From NCBI GenBank assembly GCA_902776275.1, contig CACYPI010000013.1, positions 1-42,924 on the forward strand: a stretch of DNA of 42,924 nucleotides, read 5' to 3'. Below the pieces are notes generated by a model. That model did not search any database. It saw only the letters and a list, made by a program, of their open reading frames with translations, and was not told the DNA's origin. Position numbers and translations under genes: made by a program. Shown here one piece after another: positions 42,656 through 42,924 of this stretch. This DNA is from an uncultured Aeromonadales bacterium (lineage in GTDB: Bacteria; Pseudomonadota; Gammaproteobacteria; Enterobacterales; Succinivibrionaceae). The stretch's first letter is position 1. Each line of letters begins with the position of its first letter.

Positions 42656-42874
42656 ATGGGAAAGCGGGGATCGAGTAAATTGACAAGAGATAATAAGACG
42701 ATTGATTTGTACTGTAAGCGTTGCAGAAAATCACTGCATGTTGCTTATGAACTTACCGGAGATATGGAATCGCCGGTATTACCTAACATTACTATGAAAT
42801 GCACATGCTGTACCAGGGTTATGACCTGTCAAAGACCTCTAGGTTTGAGATCGATTTTGACCGCTGGAATGTGA
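42656..42874 (+). CDS. Cysteine-rich zinc-ribbon protein of the mobile element
   Basis: A 72-residue basic protein with two cysteine clusters (YCKRC about 18-22 and KCTCC about 48-52, plus a further Cys near 57) that could hold one zinc ion. It resembles, in general shape only, small Cys-rich proteins found in conjugative elements of Clostridia; no exact family is assigned. ATG at 42656 is in frame with TTG 42644; neither has a strong ribosome binding site. It lies 180 bases after the leader peptide, near the edge of the window. Confidence 0.55.
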   Translation: MGKRGSSKLTRDNKTIDLYCKRCRKSLHVAYELTGDMESPVLPNITMKCTCCTRVMTCQRPLGLRSILTAGM

Positions 42875-42924
42875 TTGCTGGCGCATCTGCTGCCAATGAG
42901 GTTTGTGATCCGGGGAACTCCGCC

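Larger units (their letters stand above)
37045..42924. mobile_element. Left part of an AT-rich integrated element of Firmicutes type
   Basis: From about 37,045 to the right edge the DNA is about 36-40% GC against about 63% before it. Genes use A/T-ending codons and strong GGAGG ribosome binding sites. Contents: a restriction-modification operon, an XRE regulator, a cleavable XRE-S24 repressor and a divergent control region with a leader peptide, the layout seen in integrative conjugative elements and prophages of Clostridia. No integrase or conjugation gene is inside the window, and no att repeat could be matched because the right end is outside. A chimeric contig is an alternative explanation. 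Confidence 0.65.

Noticed and set aside
1..42924. CRISPR arrays, tRNA or rRNA genes
   Set aside because: No regularly spaced repeats, and no T-loop or rRNA-like sequence was seen on either strand.

Overview
The window has two parts of different origin. Positions 1 to about 37,045 are GC-rich (roughly 60-65% by eye) and carry a gammaproteobacterial chromosome. The best taxonomic clue is the run proQ - prc - pepN - DUF2835 gene - pyrD, followed a little further on by a zapC-like gene, an order familiar from Gammaproteobacteria. The high GC and gene content would fit an Aeromonadales/Succinivibrionaceae-type gut bacterium, but that placement is an inference. From about 37,045 to the right edge the DNA becomes AT-rich with Firmicutes-like codon use, and holds restriction-modification genes and a control region typical of mobile elements.

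Left block (1-9,121): a membrane diguanylate-cyclase-type sensor (GGDEF) on the minus strand diverges from a thiamin operon thiC-thiDE(fusion)-thiF-thiS-thiG-thiH. The operon is preceded by a clear TPP riboswitch and closed by a strong hairpin terminator. Middle block (9,160-19,313): a periplasmic alpha-2-macroglobulin-like protein that has lost its thioester, a GH13 alpha-glucosidase, a dapE-hypothetical pair, an overlapping phzF-dtd pair, and a crcB fluoride channel. A decayed stretch (19,352-20,333) holds an orphan ORF and the N-terminal part of an IS1634-type transposase.

Housekeeping block (20,629-29,724): proQ-prc, pepN-DUF2835-pyrD, a short TnpB-like fragment with an intact ribosome binding site, a metallophosphoesterase and zapC. 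A 1.9-kb stretch without convincing long genes follows (29,725-31,655). It contains an sRNA-like terminator region, a cluster of hairpins, an AT-rich segment and a small ORF whose end is packed with Met and Cys codons. This lies directly upstream of metQ-metN-metI, a FAD-linked 2-hydroxyacid dehydrogenase and a PLP aminotransferase. These five genes could together import a methionine-type substrate and convert a 2-hydroxy acid to the 2-oxo acid and then to the amino acid.

Right block (37,045-42,924): the AT-rich DNA begins inside a small membrane-protein gene, which it truncates. It carries an operon of a beta-class adenine methyltransferase, an XRE regulator and a Dam-type (D12) methyltransferase. 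Convergent to these is a large restriction endonuclease candidate with a PD-ExK motif and tandem palindromes at its promoter. Further right are an XRE regulator, a LexA-like cleavable repressor, and a rightward control region with a 12-residue leader peptide, an overlapping hairpin and a zinc-ribbon protein. The element continues past the window edge. A true integration or a metagenome assembly chimera would both explain the junction, and the sequence alone does not decide between them.
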